64,000 nt of DNA from Collinsella sp. AF20-14LB. Lineage in GTDB: Bacteria > Actinomycetota > Coriobacteriia > Coriobacteriales > Coriobacteriaceae. Both the position numbers and the translations under genes were made by a program. Under the pieces are notes generated by a model that was not told the origin of the DNA, made no database searches, and saw only the letters and a program-made list of their open reading frames with translations. Location: NCBI RefSeq assembly GCF_003459505.1, contig NZ_QRWD01000005.1, positions 93,440-157,439 of the forward strand, given 5' to 3'. Shown one piece after another: positions 32,711 through 40,788 of this stretch. Within the stretch, counting starts at the first letter, position 1; every line of letters starts with the position of its first letter.

Positions 32711-34454
32711 GGTGGACCATCTCCTCGGTAATGCGAACGATATCGGTGACCTCGCTCACCTGTGCAAAGACGGGAGAGACGGAGGATGCCAGACGATGAG
32801 AAAGCTCTATGACCTGAGGTGGCTCAACGTAGGCTTGCTGCATGAGCTCGATGTTCGAGAATAGCTCGTGCGTGCGGCCGCGGTCGAGGATACGACCGTC
32901 GGCCATTACTACGATACGCTCGGCAAAGTCGGAAACGACTTCCATGTCGTGACAGACCATAATCACGGCGCAGCCGCGCTCGGCCATGGTGCGCACCGTT
33001 TCCATGACGGTCATGCACTCGCGGTAATCAAGGCCGCTCGTGGGCTCGTCGAGCACGACGATCTTGGGCTCAACAACTACGACGGAGGCAAGCGCCACCA
33101 TTTGTCGCTGGCCGCGCGAAAGCGAGAAAGGTGCCTCATCGGCAGGCAGGCCAAAGCGGTCGATAACGAGTCGAGCGCGACGCAGAGCCTCGGCACGGTC
33201 GATGCCGGCAAGCTCCAGGCCAAAAGCGACCTCGTCGAGTACGGTATCCTTGCAGATCTGGCGGTCGGGGTTTTGGAAGAGGGTTGCGACTTCGCGGGCG
33301 ATGCGGCTCGTGGGAACGGCTGCGGTGTCCAGCCCCGTAACGCGCACGCTGCCCGAGGCGGGCTTAAGCAGGCCTGTGAGCAGCTTGGTGAGCGTGGTCT
33401 TGCCGGCACCGTTCTGGCCGACGATGCCCACGAGCTCGCCGGGATAGAGGGTCAGGTTGAGGTCGTGTACGGCGGCGCCGCCATTGGGATAGGCAAACTC
33501 AACGTGATCGAAGGTGAGCACGGGCTCGGCGTCCTTGGCGTGCGGGCGCAACGACGGTGCATGCGGGGAGCCGGCGGGCGCCTGGGCTTCGCTGGCCGCG
33601 TGTGCGGGGTCGACAATGCCCGAAATCAGGCGCTCGGCCTCATCGACATCCAAGCAAGGGGTACCGCTTACCAGGCCATCGGCCTCGAGGCTATTGAAGA
33701 TACGCGTGACGCGAGGGCAGTCGACGCCGATGGCACGGAGCTCGTCGGTATGCGCGAAGACCTCGTGTGGCTCGCCCTGTAGCGCGATTTCGCCATGATT
33801 GAGCACGAGTACGCGGTTGCAATACTCCGAAAGCAGGGCGACCTTTTGCTCAACGACGACGATGGTGATTCCAAGCGCGCGGTTTGCCTCACGCAGCGTC
33901 TCGAAGACCAACGTGGAGCTGGCGGGGTCGAGTGCCGCGGTGGGCTCGTCGAGAACCAAGACGCGCGGACGCATGGCGAGGATGGCAGCGATGGCCACCT
34001 TTTGCTTCTGTCCGCCCGAGAGGGTGGCGATCTCGCGGTCACGCAGGTCGCTGATGCCGACGGTCTCGAGCGTTTCACTCACGCGCCGCTCGATCTGGTC
34101 GTGGGGAACGCCAAAGTTCTCGAGGCCAAAGAGCATCTCGTCCTCGACGACCGAGGCGACCATCTGCGTGTCGATATCCTGCAGCACGCTGCCGACGATT
34201 TGCGACACGTCGGTCAACGAGACCTCGCAGGTGTCGTGGCCGTCAACCATGACGGACCCAAAGAACGTGCCGGTGTAGTGGTGGGGCACGGCGCCCGACA
34301 GGCAGGCGGCAAGCGTGGACTTGCCGGCGCCCGAGGGCCCGATAATGCCGATGAAATCTCCCTTGTTCACGCTGAGTGAGATGTGGCTGAGCGCCTGCTC
34401 GGTCTGCGTGCCATAGGAGAACGAGACATCGTCGACGTTGATGATCGTTTCCAT
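32703..34454 (-). CDS. ecfA: ECF transporter fused ATPase (A1-A2)
   Basis: The 583-aa protein carries two complete ABC domains in one chain, replacing separate EcfA1 and EcfA2. Domain 1: GPSGAGKSTLAA, ATLSGGQKQKVAIA, VLVLDEPTAALD. Domain 2: GQNGAGKTTLTK, FSLSRGQRQMVALA (Arg in the signature, as in several CbiO proteins), IVVLDEPTSGLDY. A ~60-aa spacer rich in Ala, Pro and His joins them. With EcfT and the S component it makes a dedicated group-I-type ECF importer. Confidence 0.9.
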   Translation of the reverse strand: METIINVDDVSFSYGTQTEQALSHISLSVNKGDFIGIIGPSGAGKSTLAACLSGAVPHHYTGTFFGSVMVDGHDTCEVSLTDVSQIVGSVLQDIDTQMVASVVEDEMLFGLENFGVPHDQIERRVSETLETVGISDLRDREIATLSGGQKQKVAIAAILAMRPRVLVLDEPTAALDPASSTLVFETLREANRALGITIVVVEQKVALLSEYCNRVLVLNHGEIALQGEPHEVFAHTDELRAIGVDCPRVTRIFNSLEADGLVSGTPCLDVDEAERLISGIVDPAHAASEAQAPAGSPHAPSLRPHAKDAEPVLTFDHVEFAYPNGGAAVHDLNLTLYPGELVGIVGQNGAGKTTLTKLLTGLLKPASGSVRVTGLDTAAVPTSRIAREVATLFQNPDRQICKDTVLDEVAFGLELAGIDRAEALRRARLVIDRFGLPADEAPFSLSRGQRQMVALASVVVVEPKIVVLDEPTSGLDYRECMTVMETVRTMAERGCAVIMVCHDMEVVSDFAERIVVMADGRILDRGRTHELFSNIELMQQAYVEPPQVIELSHRLASSVSPVFAQVSEVTDIVRITEEMVHRG

Positions 34455-34474
34455 GGATACCTTTCATAGTCATC

Positions 34475-34514
34475 GGGGACGTTCTTTAATGACTAGTCGT
34501 TTAAGAACGTCCCC
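34475..34514. repeat. GGGGAC-tipped inverted repeat
   Basis: GGGGACGTTCTT (34475-34486) and AAGAACGTCCCC (34503-34514) form a 12-bp stem between ecfA and the S-component gene. A looser GGGACAGTC copy follows near 34530. The tips match the other GGGAC repeats in the window. Confidence 0.65.
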
Positions 34515-34560
34515 AAGAGCTAGTTGTTTGGGACAGTCTTTACCGATGGGACACTGTGGG

Positions 34561-35133
34561 TTAGTTGAGCTTCAGGGCCTTCTGGATGGGCAAGTAGAGG
34601 GCGCCGACCAGAATGGCGTTAAAGACGGCGGTCATGGCGACGACGGGCAACATGGCGGCGGCGAGCTCGCCGACCACGCCGAGCATGGCCATCTTGATGA
34701 CCATGAAGATGGCGCCGGAGACAAAGGTGGTCACGAAGGTTGCGACGATGGCGACGGCAGGCTTGACCTGACCGTTCTTGCCGGCGGCGTTGACGATGCC
34801 GGCCATGAGCATGGCGGCGATGCCCTCGGCGGCAAAATCGACGAACGGCGAAGTGGTGGTGATCTGGATCACGGCAGCCGAGATGAGGCCAATGACGAGC
34901 GCCTGGCCGATGTTGGGGCGAACGACCAGGATGGTGAGGCAGAAGGCCGAGATGATGAACTCGGGGCTGATCATGCCGCCCGAGATGCCCGAGATTGCCT
35001 TGCCGACGGTGAAGTTGAGGATGAAGCCGGCGGCGAGCAGGATGGCGAGCAGGACGAGGGCGCGGACATCGAGTTTGCCGCGATCGGCGGTATGGACGGT
35101 GCGGGGCTGGGTGGCGGTGGTGTTCTGAGGCAT
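34561..35133 (-). CDS. ECF transporter S component, probably for tryptophan
   Basis: The 190-aa protein has a polar N-terminus and about six hydrophobic helices (ALVLLAILLAAGFILNFTV, GQALVIGLISAAVIQI, AGIVNAAGKNGQVKPAVAIV), the size and topology of an ECF substrate-binding subunit. The family does not reveal the ligand, but the gene lies behind a leader peptide with three consecutive Trp codons and a terminator, which argues for tryptophan. AAAGGA precedes ATG 35133. It is transcribed with ecfA and ecfT; an inverted repeat lies between it and ecfA. Confidence 0.8.
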   Translation of the reverse strand: MPQNTTATQPRTVHTADRGKLDVRALVLLAILLAAGFILNFTVGKAISGISGGMISPEFIISAFCLTILVVRPNIGQALVIGLISAAVIQITTTSPFVDFAAEGIAAMLMAGIVNAAGKNGQVKPAVAIVATFVTTFVSGAIFMVIKMAMLGVVGELAAAMLPVVAMTAVFNAILVGALYLPIQKALKLN

Positions 35134-35210
35134 GGTGAAAATCCTTTCGGAAGGGGATTGCAAGAGAAAAGCGGAGGCGCGTGATGCGAATGCGATCGGG
35201 CTCGAGATAG

Positions 35211-35241
35211 AAAAAGGCCCCCGGTCGAAACCGGAGGCCTT
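35211..35241 (-). terminator. Attenuator terminator of the Trp-leader ECF operon
   Basis: On the minus strand AAGGCCTCCGGT (35241-35230) pairs with ACCGGGGGCCTT (35225-35214) over TTCG, followed by five T, between the leader peptide and the S-component gene. A TCGACCG at its loop and right arm can pair with CGGTCGA in the last leader codons, a possible antiterminator. Confidence 0.75.
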
Positions 35242-35277
35242 CCAATCACCTAGAGCGCAAAAACAGGCGTGAGGGAC

Positions 35278-35346
35278 TCACTGTCGACCGATCGTATTCG
35301 CATCACGCCACCACCAGTTGTTGAGAGATTTCATCGTGTTCTTCAT
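35278..35346 (-). CDS. Trp-rich leader peptide for attenuation
   Basis: A 22-codon frame runs from ATG 35346 to TGA 35278, with AAAGGAG nine bases upstream. It encodes MKNTMKSLNN, then three consecutive Trp codons, then RDANTIGRQ. NNWWW-type leaders are characteristic of actinobacterial trp attenuators. GGCGTGA just after the Trp codons can pair with TCACGCC downstream of the stop, the expected 1:2 pairing. When Trp-tRNA is low a stalled ribosome should free the antiterminator. Confidence 0.8.
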   Translation of the reverse strand: MKNTMKSLNNWWWRDANTIGRQ

Positions 35347-35431
35347 GTTGGTGGCTCCTTTCGTGATGCCGTGGCGCGGTCGCACCTAGTTGCTGTTGCG
35401 CTGCACTATAGCACAGCGAAGTGTGTGCGGG

Positions 35432-35454
35432 GAAATCTTTTTTAAAAAGATTTC
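35432..35454. other. A/T palindrome between C69 dipeptidase and Trp-leader operon
   Basis: GAAATCTTTTT (35432-35442) and AAAAAGATTTC (35444-35454) form a perfect palindrome around one T. It has no gene on either side within 75 bases. It may be an operator or a weak terminator; the GC-poor stem argues against a classical terminator. Confidence 0.4.
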
Positions 35455-35541
35455 AGGCGGGTTTCCCGTCGGTCAAAAGAGCGGGCTAAGCGGGCGAGGC
35501 TGCCATTGCTGCCTTGTCCGCTCAGCTAAGACATGAGGGCC

Positions 35542-37344
35542 TTAGGCCTTCTTGCGACGATAGATCACGTAGGCGCAGACACCGATGATGACGACGGCGC
35601 CAACGGCCATGGCGGCCATGTTGTTGCCCTCGGACTTCTCCTCGGTGACCTCTTCCTCTTCGGCCTCGGGCTCGGCCACGTCCTCATCGGAAAGGGCCTC
35701 GTCGGCGTAGGTGATGGACTCGACCAGGCAGTCGTTGTCAGCATCGTAGTCACTCGGGACGAACTCCTCGGAGAAATCGCCCTCCTGGAGGTAGTCGCGC
35801 ATCTCCTCGAGCATGGCCTTGCACTTAACATAGGTGTTCTTGGTTGCAGCCTTGCCGGCCTTGTTGGCCAGGGCGGTGCGGGCTTCGGTGCCTTCTTCGG
35901 CCTGCATGGCCTCGTCGACGGTCAGGTTCTGCTCGATGAGCTCCTTCTGCAGGGCGTCGAGATAGGCGCGGACGCCGGTGGCGCAGTGGTCGCGGTTCTC
36001 ATAGGCGAGCGTGTTGATGTCCATGAGGACGTAGTTGATGGAGTTCTCGGGCTCCTCGTTGTTCACGACGTCTTCCTCTTCGCAGTGATCGAAGGAGACA
36101 TCCTGATCGCTGAAGTAGGGGCTGACCTCGGTGAGCAGTGCGGAATAGAGGGGGATAGCGACGGAGAACTCGGCGTTGGAGAGCATCTCCCACTGGATGG
36201 TCGCGATCTCGGGGTCCATGCCGTGACGGATCTGGAAGGTGTGGATTTCGGTGTTGCGGTTGGAGCCGATGGCATACGCGCCGTCGGTGTTGGCGTTGAG
36301 GCCGGCGACATTCTCGCCGCGAGCGGCGAAGGAACGAATCATCTCAAAGGTGTTCCAGTCGGACTTGCCGGGCGTAAAGAACAGCGGCTGCATTTCGTGG
36401 ACCAGGGCGCCGGTCGTCGCGCGAGCGTCTTCGCGCTCGTCCTTGACGATCTTGTAGTCGGTGCCCTCAGCAAGCGGAGCCATGAAGTAATCGCGGCCCT
36501 GGATATAGCGCGACCACTGGTGCATGCCGGCCTCGCCAATCTCCTCGCCGTAGGTCTTGGCGACGTCGAACTTGCCGTCGGTGTACTCGGCAAAGCCCTT
36601 CTCCTTAGGCATAGACTCGATGCCCTCGGAGTGGAGGCAGTTCTCGGTGTCGTCGAGGTCGACGTCATAGGTGAGGTTGCCGATGTTGGGGTTGAGCGAG
36701 GCGATATCGTCAGTGAGCCTCATGGCGATCCACTGATGGCCGGAAAGCGCTGCAAACAACCAGGTCTCGTTGTTGTCGGCAATGATGATCTGGTCGTTGG
36801 AGCAGACGCCCTGCTCGTCAATCAGGCTGCCGAGGAGCTCGACACCCTCGCGGGCCGTGGCACTCTCGCCCAGAATGACGCTGGCGTAGTTGTATTCGCC
36901 AATGCCAGTCTCCTCGGTGATGGGGTCGGCCTCTTCGGCCTTCTCGTTATAGGAGGTGCTCAACGTGGCAGAGCAGGAGACACCCTTCTCGTTGATGCCT
37001 GCCTCGGAATATGCGTCGTAGCGATCTTCCCACTGCGAGGGGTTGTCGCGAACGAAGGTGTAGCGGTAGGTTGCGCCCTTGGACTTGTACTCAAAACCGG
37101 ACTCGACCGAGGTGTACTCGTTGCCGTCCTTGTGTGCGGGCTCAATGCCAAAGTGCTTGATGTAGCGCGGACCGAAGTCCTCGGAACGGCCGTAGTACGT
37201 GTTGCCGTCTGCCGTGAGCTTGCTGCCCATGTAGATCTGGGTGCAGGCGAGTGCCGAAGTCGGCATGGCCATGATAGCCGCTGCTCCAAACGCAAGGCCG
37301 CAGCCGAGCTTCTTGAGCGTGTTGACAGGATGAGTAAACCTCAT
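35542..37344 (-). CDS. C69-family dipeptidase, secreted and membrane-anchored
   Basis: The 600-aa precursor has a signal peptide (LGCGLAFGAAAIMAMPTSALA) whose cleavage would expose Cys34 (ACTQIYMGSKLTADGNTYYGRSEDFG), the N-terminal nucleophile of C69/PepD peptidases of the Ntn fold. The C-terminus has an acidic spacer (EPEAEEEEVTEEKSEG), one transmembrane helix (AAMAVGAVVIIGVCAYVI) and YRRKKA. It should therefore work outside the cell, hydrolysing dipeptides or peptides. GGGAGGG precedes ATG 37344; the longer frame to 37404 has no ribosome site. Confidence 0.86.
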   Translation of the reverse strand: MRFTHPVNTLKKLGCGLAFGAAAIMAMPTSALACTQIYMGSKLTADGNTYYGRSEDFGPRYIKHFGIEPAHKDGNEYTSVESGFEYKSKGATYRYTFVRDNPSQWEDRYDAYSEAGINEKGVSCSATLSTSYNEKAEEADPITEETGIGEYNYASVILGESATAREGVELLGSLIDEQGVCSNDQIIIADNNETWLFAALSGHQWIAMRLTDDIASLNPNIGNLTYDVDLDDTENCLHSEGIESMPKEKGFAEYTDGKFDVAKTYGEEIGEAGMHQWSRYIQGRDYFMAPLAEGTDYKIVKDEREDARATTGALVHEMQPLFFTPGKSDWNTFEMIRSFAARGENVAGLNANTDGAYAIGSNRNTEIHTFQIRHGMDPEIATIQWEMLSNAEFSVAIPLYSALLTEVSPYFSDQDVSFDHCEEEDVVNNEEPENSINYVLMDINTLAYENRDHCATGVRAYLDALQKELIEQNLTVDEAMQAEEGTEARTALANKAGKAATKNTYVKCKAMLEEMRDYLQEGDFSEEFVPSDYDADNDCLVESITYADEALSDEDVAEPEAEEEEVTEEKSEGNNMAAMAVGAVVIIGVCAYVIYRRKKA

Positions 37345-37578
37345 AATCCCTCCCAACTGTTGAAACCCCGCGAAACCGTACGGAGTTTCAGCTAATAAAT
37401 ACATCTACTAGCCTAAAGGAAGTGTAAAGAGTATTCACTCGACAACAGCCTTTGCTCGATGAGCGTGAAGAAATATACGATGAACGGATAATAATACTCA
37501 TTTTATGGCTTTAGTTAAATAAAGGCACCCTGCATTTACTGTAGCTGAATAAAGCATTAGACGGCGGTCAAAAAGAAA

Positions 37579-37619
37579 ACTCTCCCGCTGTTTAGGATTT
37601 GCATAAACAGCGGGAGAGT
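37579..37619 (-). terminator. Terminator of the lipid kinase-microprotein unit
   Basis: A perfect 15-bp stem (37579-37593 with 37605-37619; core CTCTCCCGCTG) has an 11-nt loop. Minus-strand T runs (TTTTCTTTTTG) follow. It lies 33 bases after the microprotein stop. Confidence 0.88.
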
Positions 37620-37652
37620 CGATAACTGGATGAATATCATACCAATGTGGAT

Positions 37653-37745
37653 TTACTTCTTTCGGCGGTGAATCACGTTGATGGCGTAACCGACGAGCAT
37701 GGCCAAGACGATGACAATAAAGCCGATCAGGGGATTGTCGTTCAT
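37653..37745 (-). CDS. 30-aa single-helix membrane microprotein
   Basis: ATG 37745 to TAA 37653 encodes MNDNPLIG, a hydrophobic helix (FIVIVLAMLVGYAI) and a basic tail (NVIHRRKK). GGAGG lies five bases upstream. The gene begins nine bases after the lipid kinase stop and ends just before a strong terminator, so the transcript is built to include it. The positive tail predicts the C-terminus inside. No family is recognised; a role with the lipid kinase at the membrane is only suggested by position. Confidence 0.65.
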   Translation of the reverse strand: MNDNPLIGFIVIVLAMLVGYAINVIHRRKK

Positions 37746-37754
37746 AGGGTCCTC

Positions 37755-38672
37755 CTATTTTCCGAGCGGGGAGAATTCGTCGACGATGAGGTCGAGGCAT
37801 TGCGGAAGCGCGCGGGCTCCAAAGACGCCCGAATTGCTGGAGATAATCTCGCCATCGAACTGCATGCCCAGTGACGGGGTGCAGGTGATCTTGGCTTCCT
37901 TGGTCTGGATGATCTTGAACTGTGGGCGCCCGAGTACCTTGCCGGCGGGGTCAAGCGCAGCGGTGATCACGGTAGGCAGCAGCTGCACGGTGCGCACGGG
38001 TTCGATGACCGCAATGTCGACCATGCCGTCGTTCATGCGGCAGTTGGGGAACAGGTTGATGTCGTTTTGGATGACCGAGGTGTTGCCGGCCATGCAGCAG
38101 ATGCCATCGAGCTCCTCGACAATGCCGTCATGCTCGATGGTAAAGTGCGCCACCGTGGGGTTAGGCGTGGCGAGCGCGGAGAGGAAGTAGGCGATCTCGC
38201 CGATGTCGTTTTTGGTAGGGGCGGCCTTCATCATGATCTCGGCGTCGAAGCCCGAGCCGGCGATGATGATAAAGCCGTGGCGCTTTTCGTTGCCGTTCTC
38301 GTCGAGCCAAAAGAGCTCGCCCATGTCCACTTTGACCGTGCGACCGGCACGGCAGGCCTTGGCAAGTGCCGCTGCCTCGGGGGCATTACCGATGTTGTTA
38401 AAGAACAGGCAGGCTGTGCCGGAGGGGAAGACGAGCGTGGGGACGCCGCATCCGCGCATTTGGTCGAGTACGTTGGAGACGGTGCCGTCGCCGCCCGAAA
38501 TCACCACGCGATCAAACTCGCGCACGTCTGCCACGGCGTCTTCGGGTTCCATGCCATCGCCGATAAAACGCATCACGACCTCGTCGCCGCCCTGCGCGAG
38601 GGCGTGCGTGAATGCGTAGATTTCATCTGAGCTGGGGCCCGATGCCGGGTTGTGGATGATAAGGCAGCGCAT
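37755..38672 (-). CDS. Diacylglycerol/lipid kinase (YegS/BmrU type)
   Basis: The 305-aa protein has the DAGK catalytic domain: LIIHNPASGPSSDE at the N-terminus, ISGGDGTVSNVLDQM as nucleotide loop (near 60), and PSGTACLFFNNIG. A C-terminal beta domain follows with DGEIISSNS. These kinases phosphorylate diacylglycerol or related lipids, recycling lipid head-group turnover products at the inner face of the membrane. The start at 38672 is the only ATG upstream of the motif. It is co-transcribed with the 30-aa microprotein. Confidence 0.86.
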   Translation of the reverse strand: MRCLIIHNPASGPSSDEIYAFTHALAQGGDEVVMRFIGDGMEPEDAVADVREFDRVVISGGDGTVSNVLDQMRGCGVPTLVFPSGTACLFFNNIGNAPEAAALAKACRAGRTVKVDMGELFWLDENGNEKRHGFIIIAGSGFDAEIMMKAAPTKNDIGEIAYFLSALATPNPTVAHFTIEHDGIVEELDGICCMAGNTSVIQNDINLFPNCRMNDGMVDIAVIEPVRTVQLLPTVITAALDPAGKVLGRPQFKIIQTKEAKITCTPSLGMQFDGEIISSNSGVFGARALPQCLDLIVDEFSPLGK

Positions 38673-38770
38673 ACTTACGTTCCCGTTCTGTGACTAACCG
38701 AGTATAGTTGTAAGGCAATGCCGATATCCTACCCGTGTTTTTCGGGCCTAACCTTATTCGATGGGTTGAT

Positions 38771-39904
38771 ATGTACATTTCCACACATCAGGCTCTACTC
38801 GACTTTTGTCAGCGCGCCCGTGAGTTTGACGCGATTGCCGTCGATACCGAGTTTTTGCGCGAGCGCACGTTCCATCCGCGCCTGTGCCTGGTCCAGATTG
38901 CCACTCCTGCCGAGAGCGTCGCGGTTGATCCGCTGGTGATCGACGACCTGTCTCCCTTGGCCGAACTCATGGCCGACGAGAGCGTGACCAAGGTGTTCCA
39001 TGCTTGCTCGCAGGACATGGAAGTTATGCTTCATACCGTAGGCGTGTTGCCGCGTCCGATTTTTGACACGCAGGTGGCCGCCGCCTTTTTAGGCGAGCGC
39101 CAGCAGATTTCCTACGGCGCGCTCGTGCAGACGTTTTGCGGCGTCTCGCTGCCCAAGACTGAGTCGCTGACCGACTGGTCGCGTCGCCCGCTGACCGATA
39201 AGCAGATTGAGTACGCGATCGATGACGTCAAGTACCTGATCGTCGCCTATACCGAGATGATGAGCCGTCTGCGCGAGCTGGGCCGCGTGGACTGGGTACT
39301 CGACGAGTTGCGCCCGCTGGCTGACGAGTCGCACTATCGCGCCGATCGCCACGAGGCGTTCCGCAAGGTCAAGCGCATCAATTCGTGCAGCCGTCACCAG
39401 CTGGGTATCGCGCGCGAGCTCGCCGCCTGGCGCGAGGACCGCGCCGAGCGCCGTAACATCCCGCGCAAGTGGGTCATGTCCGACGACACGCTGCTTGCGC
39501 TCGTTAAGCGCAATCCCGTCCGCGTTGAGGAGTTCCGTAGCATTCGCGGTACCGACCAGCTGGGGGAGCGCGACGTGGACGGTGCGCTCATGGCCATCAA
39601 GCGCGGCGCGAGCTGCCCGCACGATCGCCTGCCGCTCATGGTGCGCGGACACCGTCAGATCTCGCCGGAGCTGGAGAGCGTGACGGACCTGATGTATGCG
39701 CTCATCCGCCTGGTTGCCGAGCGCTCGGGGGTGGCGACCTCGGTCATTGCCTCGCGCGATGACCTGGCCGATTACATCGAGCATCCTGAGCAAAGCCCCC
39801 TGCGCGAAGGCTGGCGTTTTGAGCTTGTGGGTTCGCGCCTGGACGATCTGCTTTCCGGCAATATGGGGCTCACCGTGAAGGACGGAAAGATTGAGTTGTT
39901 ATAG
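38771..39904 (+). CDS. rnd: Ribonuclease D
   Basis: The 377-aa protein has the DEDD exonuclease residues: AVDTEFLRER, FHACSQDMEVM and YAIDDVKYL, followed by an HRDC region (IARELAAWREDRAERRNIPRKWVMSDDTLLALVK). RNase D trims tRNA and small RNA 3' ends. ATG 38771 starts at the family N-terminus; the ribosome site is weak. A GTG at 38735 in the same frame is less likely. Confidence 0.9.
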   Translation: MYISTHQALLDFCQRAREFDAIAVDTEFLRERTFHPRLCLVQIATPAESVAVDPLVIDDLSPLAELMADESVTKVFHACSQDMEVMLHTVGVLPRPIFDTQVAAAFLGERQQISYGALVQTFCGVSLPKTESLTDWSRRPLTDKQIEYAIDDVKYLIVAYTEMMSRLRELGRVDWVLDELRPLADESHYRADRHEAFRKVKRINSCSRHQLGIARELAAWREDRAERRNIPRKWVMSDDTLLALVKRNPVRVEEFRSIRGTDQLGERDVDGALMAIKRGASCPHDRLPLMVRGHRQISPELESVTDLMYALIRLVAERSGVATSVIASRDDLADYIEHPEQSPLREGWRFELVGSRLDDLLSGNMGLTVKDGKIELL

Positions 39905-39968
39905 GGAAGCCTAGTCTGCTGAGTGGGTAGAATGCCTCCAACGTGTAACTCGATTTGGAGGAATTCGC

Positions 39969-40673
39969 ATGCCCTATTACTATGGATATGGCTTTGGCAT
40001 CGACCCGCTGTACCTGCTGGTTGTTCTTGTCTGCACGGTGCTTGGCCTTGCTGCGCAGAGCTATATCAATTCGACGTACAAGACGTGGTCCAAGGTTCGC
40101 TCGGACGGCGACACGGGTGCCACGGTCGCTCGCCGCATGCTCGACGCCAACGGTTGCAACGCCGTGGGTATCAAGGGCGTCGCCGGTGAGCTCACCGACC
40201 ATTACAACCCGCAGGACAATAACCTGTATCTGTCGGATTCCAACCGTTCGGGCGGCTCGGTCGCAAGCGTTGCTGTCGCTTGTCACGAGGCAGGCCATGC
40301 CGCGCAGCGTCAAAGCGGCTATGCCATGATGAAGGTACGTACCGCCCTCGTGCCGGTCGTCAACTTTACCCAGAACACCTGGACCATCGTGCTGCTCATG
40401 GGCCTGTTTATGAACATCGCGGGACTCACGACCATCGCGCTGATCTTCTTCTCGTTTAGCGTGCTGTTCCAGCTCGTTACGCTGCCGGTCGAGATTGATG
40501 CCAGTCGGCGCGCCGTGGCGTATATTGAGCAGTCGGGTATGAGTTCCAAGCAGGTCAACGGTGCCAAGAAGGTCCTGACGGCAGCCGCGCTTACCTATGT
40601 GGCTGCAGCGCTCACTTCGATCATTCAGCTGCTCTATCTTATGGCTCGCTACAACAGAAACTCCAACCGATAA
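39969..40673 (+). CDS. Membrane zinc metallopeptidase (YugP-like)
   Basis: This 234-aa protein fits the Zn_peptidase_2 (YugP) family: a Tyr-rich N-terminus (MPYYYGYGFGIDPLYLL), a first helix, the zinc motif ACHEAGHAAQ, and two to three C-terminal helices (WTIVLLMGLFMNIAGLTTIAL). VEIDASRRAVAYI likely supplies the third ligand. The biological substrate is unknown. GGAGG lies upstream of ATG 39969. A GC hairpin separates it from xseA. Confidence 0.87.
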   Translation: MPYYYGYGFGIDPLYLLVVLVCTVLGLAAQSYINSTYKTWSKVRSDGDTGATVARRMLDANGCNAVGIKGVAGELTDHYNPQDNNLYLSDSNRSGGSVASVAVACHEAGHAAQRQSGYAMMKVRTALVPVVNFTQNTWTIVLLMGLFMNIAGLTTIALIFFSFSVLFQLVTLPVEIDASRRAVAYIEQSGMSSKQVNGAKKVLTAAALTYVAAALTSIIQLLYLMARYNRNSNR

Positions 40674-40689
40674 CAAATTGGCTTGACAG

Positions 40690-40719
40690 GCGCCGCGGAG
40701 ATTTGTGTCCCCGCGGCGC
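40690..40719 (+). terminator. GC hairpin after metallopeptidase gene
   Basis: GCGCCGCGG (40690-40698) pairs with CCGCGGCGC (40711-40719). No T tract follows (GTACTATG), so termination would be inefficient; read-through to xseA is possible. Confidence 0.5.
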
Positions 40720-40788
40720 TGTACTATGTGTTGGACTTGAATTTGCGCAGGGCCGGAGCCCTTGTGCACGATAACGAAAGGAGGCTGC

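Noticed and set aside
35133..35346. T-box riboswitch for the Trp transporter.
   Set aside because: No T-box sequence or specifier loop was seen; the leader peptide with Trp codons explains the terminator better.
35533..37395. A 620-codon plus-strand frame mirroring the C69 dipeptidase gene.
   Set aside because: It is a Gly/Val/Leu-rich mirror of a GC-biased gene, with no family motif. The minus strand encodes a complete C69 protein with signal peptide and anchor.
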